Below, piece by piece: positions 1 to 9,247 of a stretch of DNA of 64,000 nt (positions within the stretch are counted from its first letter, which is position 1; each line of letters opens with the position of its first letter). The position numbers were made by a program, and so were the translations under genes. The notes under the pieces are model-generated. The model worked only from the letters and a program-made list of their open reading frames with translations, searched no databases and was not told where the DNA came from. Source of the DNA: Motiliproteus sp. SC1-56 (GTDB lineage: Bacteria > Pseudomonadota > Gammaproteobacteria > Pseudomonadales > Balneatricaceae); the NCBI RefSeq assembly GCF_017309075.1, contig NZ_JAEMGS010000005.1:124001-188000 (forward strand). Reading direction: 5' to 3'.

Positions 1-73
1 GGGCCTGCTTGGCCTTGAGCAGAGGCAGCGGGCAACTCAACCCGCTGGCATCAAGGGTCTGATCAATCTCCAT
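1..73 (-). CDS. tusA: TusA-family sulfur carrier protein, N-terminal part only (cut by window edge)
   Basis: The first 24 codons of a minus-strand gene are visible, starting at an ATG at 71-73. They contain the family signature Cys-Pro-x-Pro, with the cysteine at residue 14 and the run CPLPLLKAK after it. In TusA-type proteins this cysteine carries persulfide sulfur for tRNA thiouridine, molybdenum cofactor or related sulfur relay. The gene is divergent from the bepA-like gene and close to nadA, an arrangement I recall from Pseudomonas. The remaining two thirds lie outside the window, so the exact paralogue cannot be decided. Confidence 0.8.
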   Translation of the reverse strand, partial: MEIDQTLDASGLSCPLPLLKAKQA

Positions 74-234
74 CGGTGCTTCACCTTTGTATCCGCGTTC
101 GGTTGAGCGTTATAGTACGGCTTGCACCCGTTGGACCTGAAGACGCTAGGAACGCGAAGCCGCAGCTGCGACTATATACCAAATACCAACCACCGATAAG
201 CTGCGGGTGCGGGATTGGCTAAAAGAGGAAGCGT

Positions 235-1662
235 TTGAAAACCAAGCTGTTACCCTTGGCTTTTTTGGCCATGCTAGCCCCCCCCGCAAGCCAGGGCAGT
301 AACGAGCTGCCGGTGATCGGGGATACCGCCTCTGCCATCGTCAGTCTCGACGAGGAATTCCGCATCGGCCGGGCCTGGGTACGGACGCTGAGAGCCCAGG
401 CACCGCTTCTGAATGACCCCCTGGTCTACAGCTATACCGACAACCTGCTCTCCCGCCTCGCCACCTTCAGCCCCCTGCAAGACCGCCGCCTGAGTCTGGT
501 GCTGCTCGAAAACAGCTCCCTCAACGCCTTTGCCGTGCCCGGGGGCATCATCGGTGTACATGGCGGGCTCTTTCTGTATGCCAGCACCGAGAGCGAATTC
601 GCCTCGGTTCTCGCTCACGAACTGGCCCACCTGAGCCAACGCCACCACGCCATGACCCTGGAAGCCCAGCAACGCAACCTCCCCTGGCAGCTGGCGGCCA
701 CCCTGGCCAGCATTCTGATAGCCGCTAAGTCCGATGGCGCCGGCGGTACGGCGGCCCTGGTCACAAGCCAGGCCGCGAGCCAACAGCAGAGCCTGGCCTT
801 CAGTCGCGACAATGAACGCGAGGCGGACCGCATCGGCATGCAGGTGCTGGCAGATGCCGGCTACACCCCCCGGGCCATGCCCAAAATGTTTGGCCACATG
901 CAGCGCCAGATAGGACGAGCTGGCCGCAACGCCCCGGAGTTTCTACTGACCCACCCGGTAACCGAAGCCCGGGTTGCCGACGCCCTCAACCGCAGTGAAC
1001 AGCTACCGAGCGAGGGCAAAACCGACAGCCTCGAATACCAACTGATCCAGACCCGGGTGAAGATCCACTTGGCCAAAAACCTGGGTGCGACCTACGCCCG
1101 CTACCGGGCCGCCGTGCGCCAGTTCCCCACCGAGCCCACCTACTACGGTTTGGCCCTGAGCGCGATCCGCAACAACCACTTCGAGGAAGCGCGCGAGGCA
1201 ATAGACTGGCTGCTGGAACAATCGCCTGACCGCATGATCTACCGCATCGCCGAATTTGAATACTGGCTAGCCACACGCCAAGGAAAAAAGGCCCTGCCGG
1301 CGCTTGCCAAACTGCTGGAGGTTTATCCCGGCAACCACGCCCTGACCATGCTGTTCGCCCAGACACTCACGCAACAGGGCCATCCAAACCAAGCGGTTGA
1401 ACTGCTGAGAGCCCACAGCCGACGCTACCCCCAGGACATGGAGCTCTGGTACACCCTTGCCGAGGCCGAGGGCCTGGCAAACAACATCCTCGGGGTTCAC
1501 CTGGCGCGGGCCGAATACTACCTGCTGAAAGGGGCGGTTCGACGGGCCGAAAACCATCTGGAGGTCGCCCTCAAACTGCCCGAGCTAAGCCAGCATGACC
1601 GACTTCGCATCGAACAACGGCTTAAGGACGCCAAGCAGATCCGCCAGGACCTGGAGTTTTAG
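235..1662 (+). CDS. bepA: M48-family periplasmic metalloprotease with TPR tail, BepA-like
   Basis: This 475-residue protein has an N-terminal signal peptide ending near residue 22. It carries an M48 zinc protease domain with HELAH at residues 128-132 and the third ligand in an NEREAD motif near 194. The C-terminal half is helical with tetratricopeptide-like repeats from about residue 270. In E. coli, BepA works in the periplasm, helping mature the LptD/BAM outer-membrane assembly pathway and degrading stalled substrates. The start is a TTG at 235 with AGAGGAA just upstream. Length and domain order match the family. The name is by homology; M48-TPR paralogues such as LoiP lack the long TPR tail. 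Confidence 0.88.
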   Translation: MKTKLLPLAFLAMLAPPASQGSNELPVIGDTASAIVSLDEEFRIGRAWVRTLRAQAPLLNDPLVYSYTDNLLSRLATFSPLQDRRLSLVLLENSSLNAFAVPGGIIGVHGGLFLYASTESEFASVLAHELAHLSQRHHAMTLEAQQRNLPWQLAATLASILIAAKSDGAGGTAALVTSQAASQQQSLAFSRDNEREADRIGMQVLADAGYTPRAMPKMFGHMQRQIGRAGRNAPEFLLTHPVTEARVADALNRSEQLPSEGKTDSLEYQLIQTRVKIHLAKNLGATYARYRAAVRQFPTEPTYYGLALSAIRNNHFEEAREAIDWLLEQSPDRMIYRIAEFEYWLATRQGKKALPALAKLLEVYPGNHALTMLFAQTLTQQGHPNQAVELLRAHSRRYPQDMELWYTLAEAEGLANNILGVHLARAEYYLLKGAVRRAENHLEVALKLPELSQHDRLRIEQRLKDAKQIRQDLEF

Positions 1663-1668
1663 CCCCGG

Positions 1669-1696
1669 ATAAAAAACGAGGCCCACCAGGGGCCTC
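1669..1696 (-). terminator. Rho-independent terminator of nadA
   Basis: A 7-bp perfect stem (1678-1684 with 1690-1696) is followed on the minus strand by six T residues (aaaaaa at 1671-1676). It sits about 50 bp past the nadA stop and just past the convergent bepA stop. Confidence 0.8.
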
Positions 1697-1748
1697 AAGA
1701 AGGGGTTTTCAAAACGGTACCAGGCGGGCCGTCGCGCTCTGCGCGAGC

Positions 1749-2819
1749 TCAGGCGTTAACCGCCCCAGACTGCTTCAAAGCGGCGGTAAAGTCCAGCATC
1801 CGGCGCAGCGGAACCAGCGCGCGCTCGCGCAGCCCGGCGTCAACTTCGATGGCGTTGCTTCCGGTCTCCAGGACCTGGGCCAGGCTTTCCAGATCGTTCA
1901 TCGCCATCCAGGGGCAGTTTGCGCAGCTGCGGCACGTGGCGCCCTGGCCACCGGTCGGCGCTGCAATAAAGGACTTGCCCGGGGCCGCCTGCTGCATTTT
2001 GTAAAAAATACCCTGGTCAGTCGCCACGATAAAATGCTCGTTAGGTAGCTCTTGGGCGGCTTTGATTAACTGGCTGGTAGAGCCCACCCGGTCGGCCAGT
2101 TCAACCATGCTCGCCGGCGACTCGGGGTGCACCAATACCGCGGCATCCGGATAAACCCGCTTCAGGTCGCTGAGCCCCTTGGCCTTGAATTCGTCGTGAA
2201 CGATGCAGGCGCCGTCCCACATCAACATCTCGGCACCGGTTTCGCGCTCAATGTAACTTCCCAGATGCTTATCCGGGGCCCAGATAATCTTTTCACCCTG
2301 TTCCACCAGGCTCTCGACGATCTCAAGAGCGCAGCTGGAGGTTACCACCCAGTCGGCCCGGGCTTTGACCGCGGCCGAGGTATTGGCGTAAACAACAACC
2401 TTGTGGTCCGGGTGCGCATCACAAAATGCGGAGAACTCTTCGATCGGACAGCCGATATCCAGCGAGCAGGTGGCCTCGAGGTTGGGCATCAAAATCCGCT
2501 TTTCCGGGTTGAGGATCTTGGCCGTTTCCCCCATGAAACGGACCCCTGCCACCACCAGCGTCGAGGCAGAGTGCGCACTCCCGAAACGGGCCATCTCGAG
2601 GGAGTCAGAGACACAGCCCCCGGTCTCTTCGGCCAGCTCCTGCAGCAGTGGGTCGGTATAATAATGCGCCACCAGGCAGGCGTCCTGTTGTTGCAACAGG
2701 GTCTTGATCCGCGCCTTATACGCCACCACCTGATCGTCGCTGTAGGCGGGCTGCCGATACTGGTGAGCGAGGTGCTCCTGAACCAGTACGCGATCGGCAA
2801 TCTGTTTCTCTGTCAGCAT
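1749..2819 (-). CDS. nadA: Quinolinate synthase NadA
   Basis: NadA condenses iminoaspartate with dihydroxyacetone phosphate to quinolinate in NAD biosynthesis and carries an oxygen-sensitive 4Fe-4S cluster. The protein shows the family hallmarks: AHYYTDP near the N-terminus, [31 protein letters not shown], and a C-terminal CRSCANCPW motif. I place the start at the ATG at 2819 (356 residues, beginning [10 protein letters not shown]), which fits the usual family length. An in-frame ATG at 2831 and a start at 2882 are possible but would add residues not typical of NadA. The 5' leader contains a strong hairpin, listed separately. Confidence 0.95.
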   Translation of the reverse strand: MLTEKQIADRVLVQEHLAHQYRQPAYSDDQVVAYKARIKTLLQQQDACLVAHYYTDPLLQELAEETGGCVSDSLEMARFGSAHSASTLVVAGVRFMGETAKILNPEKRILMPNLEATCSLDIGCPIEEFSAFCDAHPDHKVVVYANTSAAVKARADWVVTSSCALEIVESLVEQGEKIIWAPDKHLGSYIERETGAEMLMWDGACIVHDEFKAKGLSDLKRVYPDAAVLVHPESPASMVELADRVGSTSQLIKAAQELPNEHFIVATDQGIFYKMQQAAPGKSFIAAPTGGQGATCRSCANCPWMAMNDLESLAQVLETGSNAIEVDAGLRERALVPLRRMLDFTAALKQSGAVNA

Positions 2820-2847
2820 ATCTACAACCATTTCACCGTTGCAACGT

Positions 2848-2868
2848 GCTTTCGGCATCGCCGAAAGC
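2848..2868 (-). promoter_or_regulatory. Perfect 9-bp inverted repeat in the nadA leader
   Basis: Two 9-base arms (2848-2856 and 2860-2868) flank a 3-base loop about 29 bp upstream of the chosen nadA start. There is no T run, so it is not an ordinary terminator. It could be an RNA hairpin controlling nadA translation or an operator. No known NAD-regulator site was recognised. Confidence 0.4.
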
Positions 2869-2925
2869 AGCGAGTTTACCACAAGTCAAAAAGACCACGG
2901 TGTGCAACCTGGAGTTCCGGGGGAA

Positions 2926-3001
2926 TGGTGGGTCGTACAGGATTCGAACCTGTGACCAATTGGTTAAAAGCCAACTGCTCTACCAACTGAGCTAACGACC
3001 C
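2926..3001 (-). tRNA. tRNA-Lys (anticodon TTT), copy 2 of the tandem pair
   Basis: This is a 76-base cloverleaf with encoded 3' CCA. The acceptor stem GGGTCGT pairs with ACGACCC, the T-loop is TTCGAAT, and the anticodon loop reads CTTTTAA. It is identical to the next copy, 19 bp away. Confidence 0.97.
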
Positions 3002-3020
3002 GCTCAAGAGAGAAAAAAGT

Positions 3021-3096
3021 TGGTGGGTCGTACAGGATTCGAACCTGTGACCAATTGGTTAAAAGCCAACTGCTCTACCAACTGAGCTAACGACCC
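3021..3096 (-). tRNA. tRNA-Lys (anticodon TTT), first copy
   Basis: This 76-base cloverleaf with encoded CCA is identical to the copy at 2926-3001. It is the promoter-proximal member of the pair. Confidence 0.97.
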
Positions 3097-3108
3097 AACG
3101 GGTGACGT

Positions 3109-3136
3109 ATGATACGCCCCTTGAATGGAAAATCAA
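3109..3136 (-). promoter_or_regulatory. Sigma-70 promoter of the tRNA-Lys pair
   Basis: On the minus strand, TTGATT (3131-3136) and TATCAT (3109-3114) are separated by 16 bp. They end 12 bp upstream of the first tRNA-Lys. Confidence 0.6.
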
Positions 3137-3267
3137 CTATTGAAAGCAGGATCCCGCTTCTCGGCGCAGCCCAAAGAAGCGGCGCCAAGCGCCGGCGACC
3201 TACCCCGAAGGCGCCAGCCTCAGAACTAAGAGCCCGCCCGGGACAATGGCGCTCAAAACGCGCGATC

Positions 3268-3966
3268 TCAGCGTGATCCCGAGCCGACCTTGTACCGGGT
3301 CACATCCTCTGCACCGGCGTCAGCAAAACCCTGCGCCCGCAAGCGACAGCTGTCGCAGACACCGCAGGCCCGGCCATCTTCATCAGCCTGGTAGCAGGAT
3401 ACGGTCAAGCTGTAATCCAGCCCCAGTGCGACACCCTGCTGAATGATCTGCGCCTTGGTCAGTTCCAGCAGGGGCGTCATGATCCGCACCGGACGCCCGC
3501 TGACGCCAGCCTTGGTGGCAACATTCGCCAGGGCCTGAAAGGCCTCGATAAACGCGGGGCGGCAATCTGGATAGCCTGAATAATCAACCGCATTGACCCC
3601 GATATAGATCGCATCAGCGTCGAGTACTTCTGCCCAGCCAAGGGCCAGGGAAAGGAAGACCGTATTACGGGCCGGCACGTAGGTAACCGGTATTCCTGCT
3701 TCCAACTGCTCGGGCACCGCAATACTGGGGTCGGTCAGCGCCGAGCCACCGAAGTCTTCCAGGCTTAAACGCACGATCTTGTGCTCCACCACTCCGATCT
3801 TGGCAGCCACTTCCCGGGCGGCATTCAGTTCGGTCAGAGAACGCTGGCCGTAGTCAAAGCTGAGCGCATAGCAGGAAAAGCCCTCGGCAGACGCCATGGC
3901 CAGGGCCGTAGCCGAATCCAGGCCGCCGGAAAGCAGCACCACGGCCTTTTTGTTTGTATCAGACAT
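3268..3966 (-). CDS. queC: 7-cyano-7-deazaguanine (preQ0) synthase QueC
   Basis: QueC converts 7-carboxy-7-deazaguanine to preQ0 with ATP and ammonia, the last step before QueF and Tgt in queuosine tRNA modification. The 232-residue protein has the PP-loop SGGLDS at residues 13-18. It also has the family stretch [18 protein letters not shown] and a C-terminal zinc-binding cysteine cluster (SCYQ, then CGVCDSC). It follows cpoB with a 34-bp gap, the usual neighbour order. The partner queE, often between cpoB and queC in related genomes, is not here. Five tRNA-Asp(GUC) genes in this window encode one of the tRNAs that receive queuosine. Confidence 0.96.
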   Translation of the reverse strand: MSDTNKKAVVLLSGGLDSATALAMASAEGFSCYALSFDYGQRSLTELNAAREVAAKIGVVEHKIVRLSLEDFGGSALTDPSIAVPEQLEAGIPVTYVPARNTVFLSLALGWAEVLDADAIYIGVNAVDYSGYPDCRPAFIEAFQALANVATKAGVSGRPVRIMTPLLELTKAQIIQQGVALGLDYSLTVSCYQADEDGRACGVCDSCRLRAQGFADAGAEDVTRYKVGSGSR

Positions 3967-4000
3967 GAAAAGTACTCGAAGAAAGGACCGCCCGGGCGGA

Positions 4001-4807
4001 TCAGTTCTGACTGAGAAAATCCCGTGCCAGCTGGGCGGACTGCTGGTCGGGGTATTGCCGAACGACCTGCTGCATCAGCTCAGCAGCCTGCTGACGATTA
4101 CCGAGCGCAGCCTCGGTCAAAGCCAGCTTGTAGGTGGCCTCCGGCGCTTTGGCGTGTTGCGGAAACCGTTCCAGCAGCCGCTGGTAAGCCTGGCGGGCCG
4201 CCTCCTGATCAGGGTTGGGCTTTGCCCGGTGCACCTCGCCCGTCCAGTAGAGAGCGTTGGCCAGAAGCAGGCTTTGCGGGTAGTCGCGCTCGAATGCTGC
4301 GAAAGCCGCCAGAGCCTGGGTGTATTCCCGCTGGCGAACCTTGGCAAAAGCTTGTCGATAGGCCTGGGAGTCTGTCAGTTGAGGAACTGCCGTAGGTGTC
4401 GTCCCTGCCCCTTCAGTACCAGCAAGAGCTGGAGGTACCACCGGCGGCAAGGCAGACTGCTTAGGCGGCTCCTCCGCCAGACGTTGGGTCAGCAGGGTGA
4501 TGCGGCGGTCCAGGTCCCGGTAGCGGTCCCGCTGGTTTTTCCGCATTTTATCCATCTGGTGACCCTGCTCTTCAACACGGCCACGCAAAAATCGCACCTC
4601 TTCCTGGAGCTGGTCCAGCGTCATCAGCAGTTCTGCCACCTGATTAGGCGGCATGGCGGCACGCTGCTGCGGCGCAGGAGCACTCCGCGGTGCAGCAGTC
4701 TCTTTGCCGTCACTACGATCAATGACAGGGACCGACGCCTGCTGCGCCATAACGCAAGAACTGGCCAGCACCACAAGGGTGCCGACCAGCGGTTTCAGAG
4801 TTCGCAT
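4001..4807 (-). CDS. cpoB: Cell division coordinator CpoB (YbgF), last gene of tol-pal
   Basis: This periplasmic protein links Tol-Pal action to PBP1B during septal peptidoglycan synthesis. It has a signal peptide ending about residue 21 (VMAQQ) and a short polar linker. An N-terminal coiled coil ([18 protein letters not shown] region, about residues 60-105) mediates trimerisation. A TPR-type domain follows from about residue 145 to the end, including the YRQAF and YWTGEVH repeats. The length of 268 residues is typical. It starts 3 bp after the pal stop and so is co-transcribed with it. Confidence 0.93.
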   Translation of the reverse strand: MRTLKPLVGTLVVLASSCVMAQQASVPVIDRSDGKETAAPRSAPAPQQRAAMPPNQVAELLMTLDQLQEEVRFLRGRVEEQGHQMDKMRKNQRDRYRDLDRRITLLTQRLAEEPPKQSALPPVVPPALAGTEGAGTTPTAVPQLTDSQAYRQAFAKVRQREYTQALAAFAAFERDYPQSLLLANALYWTGEVHRAKPNPDQEAARQAYQRLLERFPQHAKAPEATYKLALTEAALGNRQQAAELMQQVVRQYPDQQSAQLARDFLSQN

Positions 4808-4810
4808 TGC

Positions 4811-5380
4811 TTAACGGCTTTCGTATTTCAGCTCTACGCGACGATTTTCAGACCAGGCAGCTTCGCTGTGACCTACCACCGCAGGACGCTCTTCACCGTA
4901 GCTGACAGTTTCGATCTGCTGGCCGGGCACGCCCTGAACTGTCAGGTAACGGCTGACCGCCTTGGCACGACGCTCACCCAGCGCCATGTTATATTCCCGC
5001 GTTCCCCGCTCGTCGGCATGGCCCTCAAGTACGGCCTTGGCGGAGGGATTATCCAGCAGGTACTGGGCATGGGCAGTCAGGGCCTCGAAGGCCTCGGACT
5101 TGACCACGGCCCGGTCAAAATCAAAGTAGAAGACAGTCTGCAGGTCGGTGACGTCGGCCGCGCCTTGATCCATTGCGCTGCTGTCGGTCCCCATTTGGCT
5201 GCCCTGCATGCTTTCGCCCGCACCGGCACCCGTGGCGGCAGCGGCATCCTGCTCGGCGCGCTGGTCTGCCTGATCCATGGAGTCGGCACTGTCACTGGTC
5301 GAGCTAGTCGTACTACAACCGGCAGCCCACACGACAGTTGCGGCGATTGCCATAGCCTTGCTGAGATTTCCCACTCGCAT
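4811..5380 (-). CDS. pal: Peptidoglycan-associated lipoprotein Pal
   Basis: Pal anchors the outer membrane to peptidoglycan and binds TolB and TolA. The lipobox AAGC places the lipidated cysteine at residue 22. An unusually long acidic, Ser/Asp/Gln/Ala-rich linker runs to about residue 80. It is followed by an OmpA-type peptidoglycan-binding domain with the motifs YFDFDRAVVK, GHADERGTREYN and LGERRAKAV. The total of 189 residues is somewhat longer than common Pal (about 165-175), all of it in the linker. An AGGAG ribosome site precedes the ATG. Confidence 0.96.
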   Translation of the reverse strand: MRVGNLSKAMAIAATVVWAAGCSTTSSTSDSADSMDQADQRAEQDAAAATGAGAGESMQGSQMGTDSSAMDQGAADVTDLQTVFYFDFDRAVVKSEAFEALTAHAQYLLDNPSAKAVLEGHADERGTREYNMALGERRAKAVSRYLTVQGVPGQQIETVSYGEERPAVVGHSEAAWSENRRVELKYESR

Positions 5381-5446
5381 TATCTGCTCCTAATAATAAT
5401 TCAGACACTTGTTTGTTTTTCGGCATAAGGTACTGCGTAGATTGAT

Positions 5447-6745
5447 CTATTGCAAGTAAGGGGACCATGCTGGCTCGCGCACATTCCCCTCACGTGAAGG
5501 CAGCTTGTATTTCACGGTTCCGTCGATGGAAACCACCGCCAACACTTCCCGGGTTCCCTCCTGGGTGCCGTAGATCACCATGCTGCCGTTAGGCGCAATA
5601 CTCGGTGACTCGTCTAGGTAGGTTTCGGTCAGCACATCCAGGCGCCCGGTCTTAAGGTCCTGCACCGCGATATGGAAAACCCCGTTATTGCGATGAACCA
5701 TCACCAAGTGACGACCATCCTGGGTCAGACTGCCCCGGGCATTATAGTCGCCTTCAAAGGTGAGACGCTCGACCCAGCCGGACTCCAACTCAATACTGTA
5801 AATCTGCGGCATGCCTCCCCGGTTGGAGGTAAAAATGATCGAGCGTCCGTCCGCCGACCAGGTGGGCTCAGTGTCGATCCCATAGTGCCGGGTAATCCGC
5901 TGAAACTGGCGGCTGGCGATATCCAGCACATAGATCTCCGGATTGCCGTCCTTAGAGAGCGTCATAGCCAGGCGCGAACCGTCGGGGGACCAGGCCGGCG
6001 CTCCGTTCAACCCGCGAAAACCGGTCACTCGCTCGCGTGCACCGCTCTGCTTATCCTGCAGGTAAATGGCAGGTCGACCGGTCTCAAACGAGACGTAGGC
6101 GATCCGCTTGCCGTCACGGCTCCAGCTTGGAGAAAGAATCGGCTCGCGGGACTCAAGTATGATCCGCGCGTTGGCACCATCGGCATCGGCCAGCTGCAAC
6201 TGGTAGTTAAACTCGTCGGGGCCCAGCTTTTTTGAGGTGACGTAGACAATTTCGGTGGAAAAGGCTCCAGGGATCCCGGTCAGCTTCTCGTAGACCTTAT
6301 CACTGATGTAATGGGCCGCTTTGCGCAGGCTGCCGGGCCTCACCGTCAGCTGCTCACCGAGCAGACGCTGCTCCTTGAGTACATCGTGCAGTTCAAACTC
6401 GACCCGCAGCTGTCCCCCTGCGGCCGGCAGGACACGGCCAATAACAAGGTATTCCTGGCCGCCCAGGCGCCAGTCACGAAAATAGACCTGCTCCGACCGG
6501 GTGGGGAAACTGAGCATGTCGGCACGATCCATCATTTTGAACAGACCGCTGCGGTACAGATCAGCAGCAACCACCTTGGAGACATCCTCGCTCAGCGCGC
6601 TGGTACCGGCCCAGCCGAACGGCACTACGGCGACCGGTACCGGCTCGTCCACCCCTTGAGTTATTTCGATGGTCAGTTCGGCGCGTGCGCCAAAAGCAAT
6701 GAAAAGCAGCGCCCCAAAGAGCAGGGCTGACAGTCGGCGGGTCAC
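5447..6745 (-). CDS. tolB: Tol-Pal system beta-propeller protein TolB
   Basis: TolB is the periplasmic propeller that shuttles between Pal and TolA. The 432-residue protein has a signal peptide ending near residue 22 (GARAE) and an N-terminal alpha/beta domain to about 160. A six-bladed PD40 propeller follows, with repeats such as [28 protein letters not shown] and [15 protein letters not shown]. The GTG start overlaps the tolA stop by four bases (GTGA), indicating translational coupling. Confidence 0.97.
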   Translation of the reverse strand: MTRRLSALLFGALLFIAFGARAELTIEITQGVDEPVPVAVVPFGWAGTSALSEDVSKVVAADLYRSGLFKMMDRADMLSFPTRSEQVYFRDWRLGGQEYLVIGRVLPAAGGQLRVEFELHDVLKEQRLLGEQLTVRPGSLRKAAHYISDKVYEKLTGIPGAFSTEIVYVTSKKLGPDEFNYQLQLADADGANARIILESREPILSPSWSRDGKRIAYVSFETGRPAIYLQDKQSGARERVTGFRGLNGAPAWSPDGSRLAMTLSKDGNPEIYVLDIASRQFQRITRHYGIDTEPTWSADGRSIIFTSNRGGMPQIYSIELESGWVERLTFEGDYNARGSLTQDGRHLVMVHRNNGVFHIAVQDLKTGRLDVLTETYLDESPSIAPNGSMVIYGTQEGTREVLAVVSIDGTVKYKLPSREGNVREPAWSPYLQ

Positions 6746-7680
6746 AGTCGTAAATCCTCCGGTCTGAATTTGAGTTTGATTCGACGTAGGTTGCGGTCAA
6801 AAACCACGGGGTCAATGTTCTGGAGCTCGGGGAAGCGCTCGGCCTTGAGTACCGCATTCACCGCGCTGCGGTCAAAAGCCCCATCACCGCTGGAGCGGGT
6901 GACGTAAGCGTCGTCGACCTCCCCAGTGGGTAGCAGGTGAATTTGCAGCTCCACCTCCATACCGTTACGGGCAGAGGGGGGGCGAGACCAGTAGGAAGCC
7001 ACCACCTCTCGAATCAGGTCACCGGCAGAGGCTACTACCTGCTGCTCTTGCGCCGCCCGGGCGCGGGCCAGTTCGGCCTGGCGCGCCTGCTCGGCTTCCT
7101 GCCGGGCACGCTCCTCAGCGGCAGCCTTGGCCGCCTCCTGGCGGCGCTGTTCCTCGGCCCGCTCGCGGGCTAAACGCTCCTCTCGAGCCTTCTCCGCAGC
7201 CCGTTTAGCTTCCGCCTCTTTGCGGGCCTCGGCTTCGCGCCGCGCCTTCTCCTGACGGGCTTTTTCCTCGGCCAAGCGCCGACGCTCGGTCTCGGCGCGG
7301 CGCTTGGCCTCCGCCTCGGCCTTCTTACGTTCGGCTTCGGCACGGCGCTTCTCTTCGGCCGCCCTTTTTTCGGCCAGCTCCTGCTTGCGCTTTTCCTCAG
7401 CGCTGCGCTTAGCCTCGGCTTTTTTCTTCTCGGCCGCGAGGCGCTTTTTCTCCTCCTCGCGACGCTTCTTCTCAGCCTGACGCCGCACCTCTTCCTGCTT
7501 GGCCTGCTCCGCCTGGTTAAGCGCCTTGAGATCAATCAACTCAGCCTTCACGTGGCGAAACGGCTGCACCCGCCGCTCAGCCTCCTGGTCAAACCAGGTC
7601 GAGGCCGCCAAAAACAAGATTCCGCCGTGCATTGCAACGGCGATACAGGCAGGTACGATATAGGAACGCAGGTCGTTCAC
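6742..7680 (-). CDS. tolA: Cell envelope integrity protein TolA
   Basis: TolA spans the periplasm and couples the TolQR proton motor to Pal. One N-terminal membrane helix lies at about residues 5-28. A very long alanine/glutamate/lysine/arginine helix (domain II) runs from about 45 to 220. The C-terminal globular domain III includes YWSRPPSA and the [15 protein letters not shown] stretch. I choose the GTG at 7680 (312 residues, start NDLRSY), 11 bp after the tolR stop with GGCGG upstream. A GTG at 7728 would overlap tolR by 38 bp and add 16 residues. The repetitive middle explains the long antisense frames here. Confidence 0.93.
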   Translation of the reverse strand: MNDLRSYIVPACIAVAMHGGILFLAASTWFDQEAERRVQPFRHVKAELIDLKALNQAEQAKQEEVRRQAEKKRREEEKKRLAAEKKKAEAKRSAEEKRKQELAEKRAAEEKRRAEAERKKAEAEAKRRAETERRRLAEEKARQEKARREAEARKEAEAKRAAEKAREERLARERAEEQRRQEAAKAAAEERARQEAEQARQAELARARAAQEQQVVASAGDLIREVVASYWSRPPSARNGMEVELQIHLLPTGEVDDAYVTRSSGDGAFDRSAVNAVLKAERFPELQNIDPVVFDRNLRRIKLKFRPEDLRL

Positions 7681-7690
7681 TGCCAACCGC

Positions 7691-8113
7691 CTACTCGGTA
7701 ACCAGGCCGACACTGGGTGCGCCGGCACCCTGCAGCGCCGCCATCAGGCCCACGACCCGCTGGTAATCCACCGCCTTGTCACCACGCACCAGTACCAGCT
7801 TCTTGGGGTTGGTACGCAGTATTTTTCCCACTCGGTCCGCCAAAATCGGCAACTCGATTGCCTCCTTGGGATCACCGCCGACATTGAGGAAATACTCCCC
7901 CTGGGCATTGACGGTGGCAATCAGGGGCTCTTCGTCCCGAGTGTCAACCGGCTCCGCTCCCGCCTGCGGCAACTCAACATCCACCCCCTGGGTCAACATG
8001 GGCGCCGTGATCATAAAAATCACCAGCAGCACCATCATCACATCGATGTAGGGAACGACGTTGATCTCCGCATTCAGCTTGCGGCGCTTCTTATTGGGTC
8101 TCAGCGCAGTCAT
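7691..8113 (-). CDS. tolR: TolR, ExbD-family proton-channel subunit
   Basis: TolR forms the inner-membrane motor with TolQ. The protein has 140 residues, a short basic cytoplasmic start (RPNKKRRKLNAEINVVPYIDV) and one membrane helix (MMVLLVIFMITAP). The helix follows the essential aspartate in PYIDVMMVLL at residue 24. The periplasmic domain ends in PSVGLVTE. It starts 3 bp after tolQ. Confidence 0.95.
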   Translation of the reverse strand: MTALRPNKKRRKLNAEINVVPYIDVMMVLLVIFMITAPMLTQGVDVELPQAGAEPVDTRDEEPLIATVNAQGEYFLNVGGDPKEAIELPILADRVGKILRTNPKKLVLVRGDKAVDYQRVVGLMAALQGAGAPSVGLVTE

Positions 8114-8116
8114 AAA

Positions 8117-8785
8117 TCAGTTGGACCCGTAGACACGACGATGAAGAATGCTGGAGAATTCCTCGGCAAAGGTCTCGTAACTGTTCATCAACGTTTCCAC
8201 CCGCGCCGAGTAGCGGTTGTAGGCGATAACCGCAGGTATTGCGGCGAAAAGGCCGATCGCCGTGGCGATCAGGGCCTCAGAGATGCCCGGCGCCACGCTG
8301 GCCAGAGTGGCCTGATGGACATTCGCCAGTCCCCGAAACGAGTTCATGATGCCCCAGACGGTGCCAAAAAGACCGATGTAAGGACTGGTGGAGCCGACGG
8401 TCGCGAGGAACGGCAGGTGGGTTTCCAGCTTCTCCTCCTCCCGGGCCAGCGCTACCCGCATGGAGCGCTGCACACCGTCCATCACCGCATCCGGATCGGC
8501 ATCGCTTTGCTGGCGCAGGCGGGTGAACTCCTTGATCCCAGCGCGGAAAATATTCTCCAAGGCACTGTTGGGATTGGGTTGGGCATTGACCTGGCGAAAC
8601 AGCTGGCTCAGATCGACGCCGGACCAGAACTTCTCTTCGAACTCCACCAGCGTACGCCTTGCCCGCCGCAAATAGTTGCGGCGCTGAATAATCATCACCC
8701 AGGACACCACTGAGGCCAGCAGCAAGCTGATCATTACCAGTTGCACCACCAGACTGGCGTTGACCACCAGGCTCCAGAGAGACAT
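8117..8785 (-). CDS. tolQ: TolQ, ExbB/MotA-family proton-channel subunit
   Basis: TolQ is the multi-helix stator of the Tol motor, using the proton-motive force to energise TolA. Three membrane helices are visible near residues 8-30, about 128-150 and about 165-190. The conserved stretch GLFGTVWGIMNSFRGL and a late helix IATAIGLFAAIPAVIAYN are both present. I prefer the ATG at 8785 (222 residues, MSLWSL) with GGTGG 8 bp upstream. A GTG at 8797 would add four residues and cannot be excluded. Confidence 0.94.
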   Translation of the reverse strand: MSLWSLVVNASLVVQLVMISLLLASVVSWVMIIQRRNYLRRARRTLVEFEEKFWSGVDLSQLFRQVNAQPNPNSALENIFRAGIKEFTRLRQQSDADPDAVMDGVQRSMRVALAREEEKLETHLPFLATVGSTSPYIGLFGTVWGIMNSFRGLANVHQATLASVAPGISEALIATAIGLFAAIPAVIAYNRYSARVETLMNSYETFAEEFSSILHRRVYGSN

Positions 8786-8826
8786 TTTTTCAACCACCGT
8801 GTTGGGTCCTCATCTTGGCTGTCACT

Positions 8827-9243
8827 TCAATTATTGGATGGTAAATAAGGCGCCAACGCTTCGACCAGCGGACGCGGTGTTCGAGTCGGCTTGAGCGAAT
8901 CAGCGGCGACCGTGGCCACTTTAACGCAGGCACTGCAAAGCAGGGTACCATCCAGCCTCGCTACGTTCTGCCTGAATGCGAGCGTGGCCGCCGAAGCCTG
9001 TTCGATCACGGTTTCTACATTAAGTTCATCGTCAAGCTGCGCCGGCTTCAGATAACGGCTGTCCAGGCTGTGCACCACAAAAATCACCCCCGCGCTGCGT
9101 AGCTTCGTCTGCTCAAAGCCCAGCTCGCGCAACAGTTCGGTCCGCGCCCGCTCCATGAACTTGAGGTAATTGACGTAGTAGACGATACCACCGAGATCGG
9201 TATCTTCGATGTAGACCCGCAGCCGGTAGGTAAAGGGCGCCAT
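8827..9243 (-). CDS. ybgC: Tol-Pal-associated acyl-CoA thioesterase YbgC
   Basis: This is a 138-residue hotdog-fold thioesterase. The N-terminal signature YIEDTDLGGIVYYVNYLKFMERAR contains the catalytic aspartate near residue 15. YbgC heads tol-pal operons in many Gram-negatives and hydrolyses short or long acyl-CoA; its link to envelope function is only partly understood. It lies between ruvB (4 bp upstream) and tolQ, so the ruv and tol genes probably share transcripts. Confidence 0.94.
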   Translation of the reverse strand: MAPFTYRLRVYIEDTDLGGIVYYVNYLKFMERARTELLRELGFEQTKLRSAGVIFVVHSLDSRYLKPAQLDDELNVETVIEQASAATLAFRQNVARLDGTLLCSACVKVATVAADSLKPTRTPRPLVEALAPYLPSNN

Positions 9244-9247
9244 GGAA

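Noticed and set aside
3896-5428. Long open frame (510 codons) on the plus strand across cpoB and pal
   Set aside because: It is antisense to two clearly recognised genes, has no family resemblance and no ribosome site. Long shadow frames are expected in GC-rich DNA.
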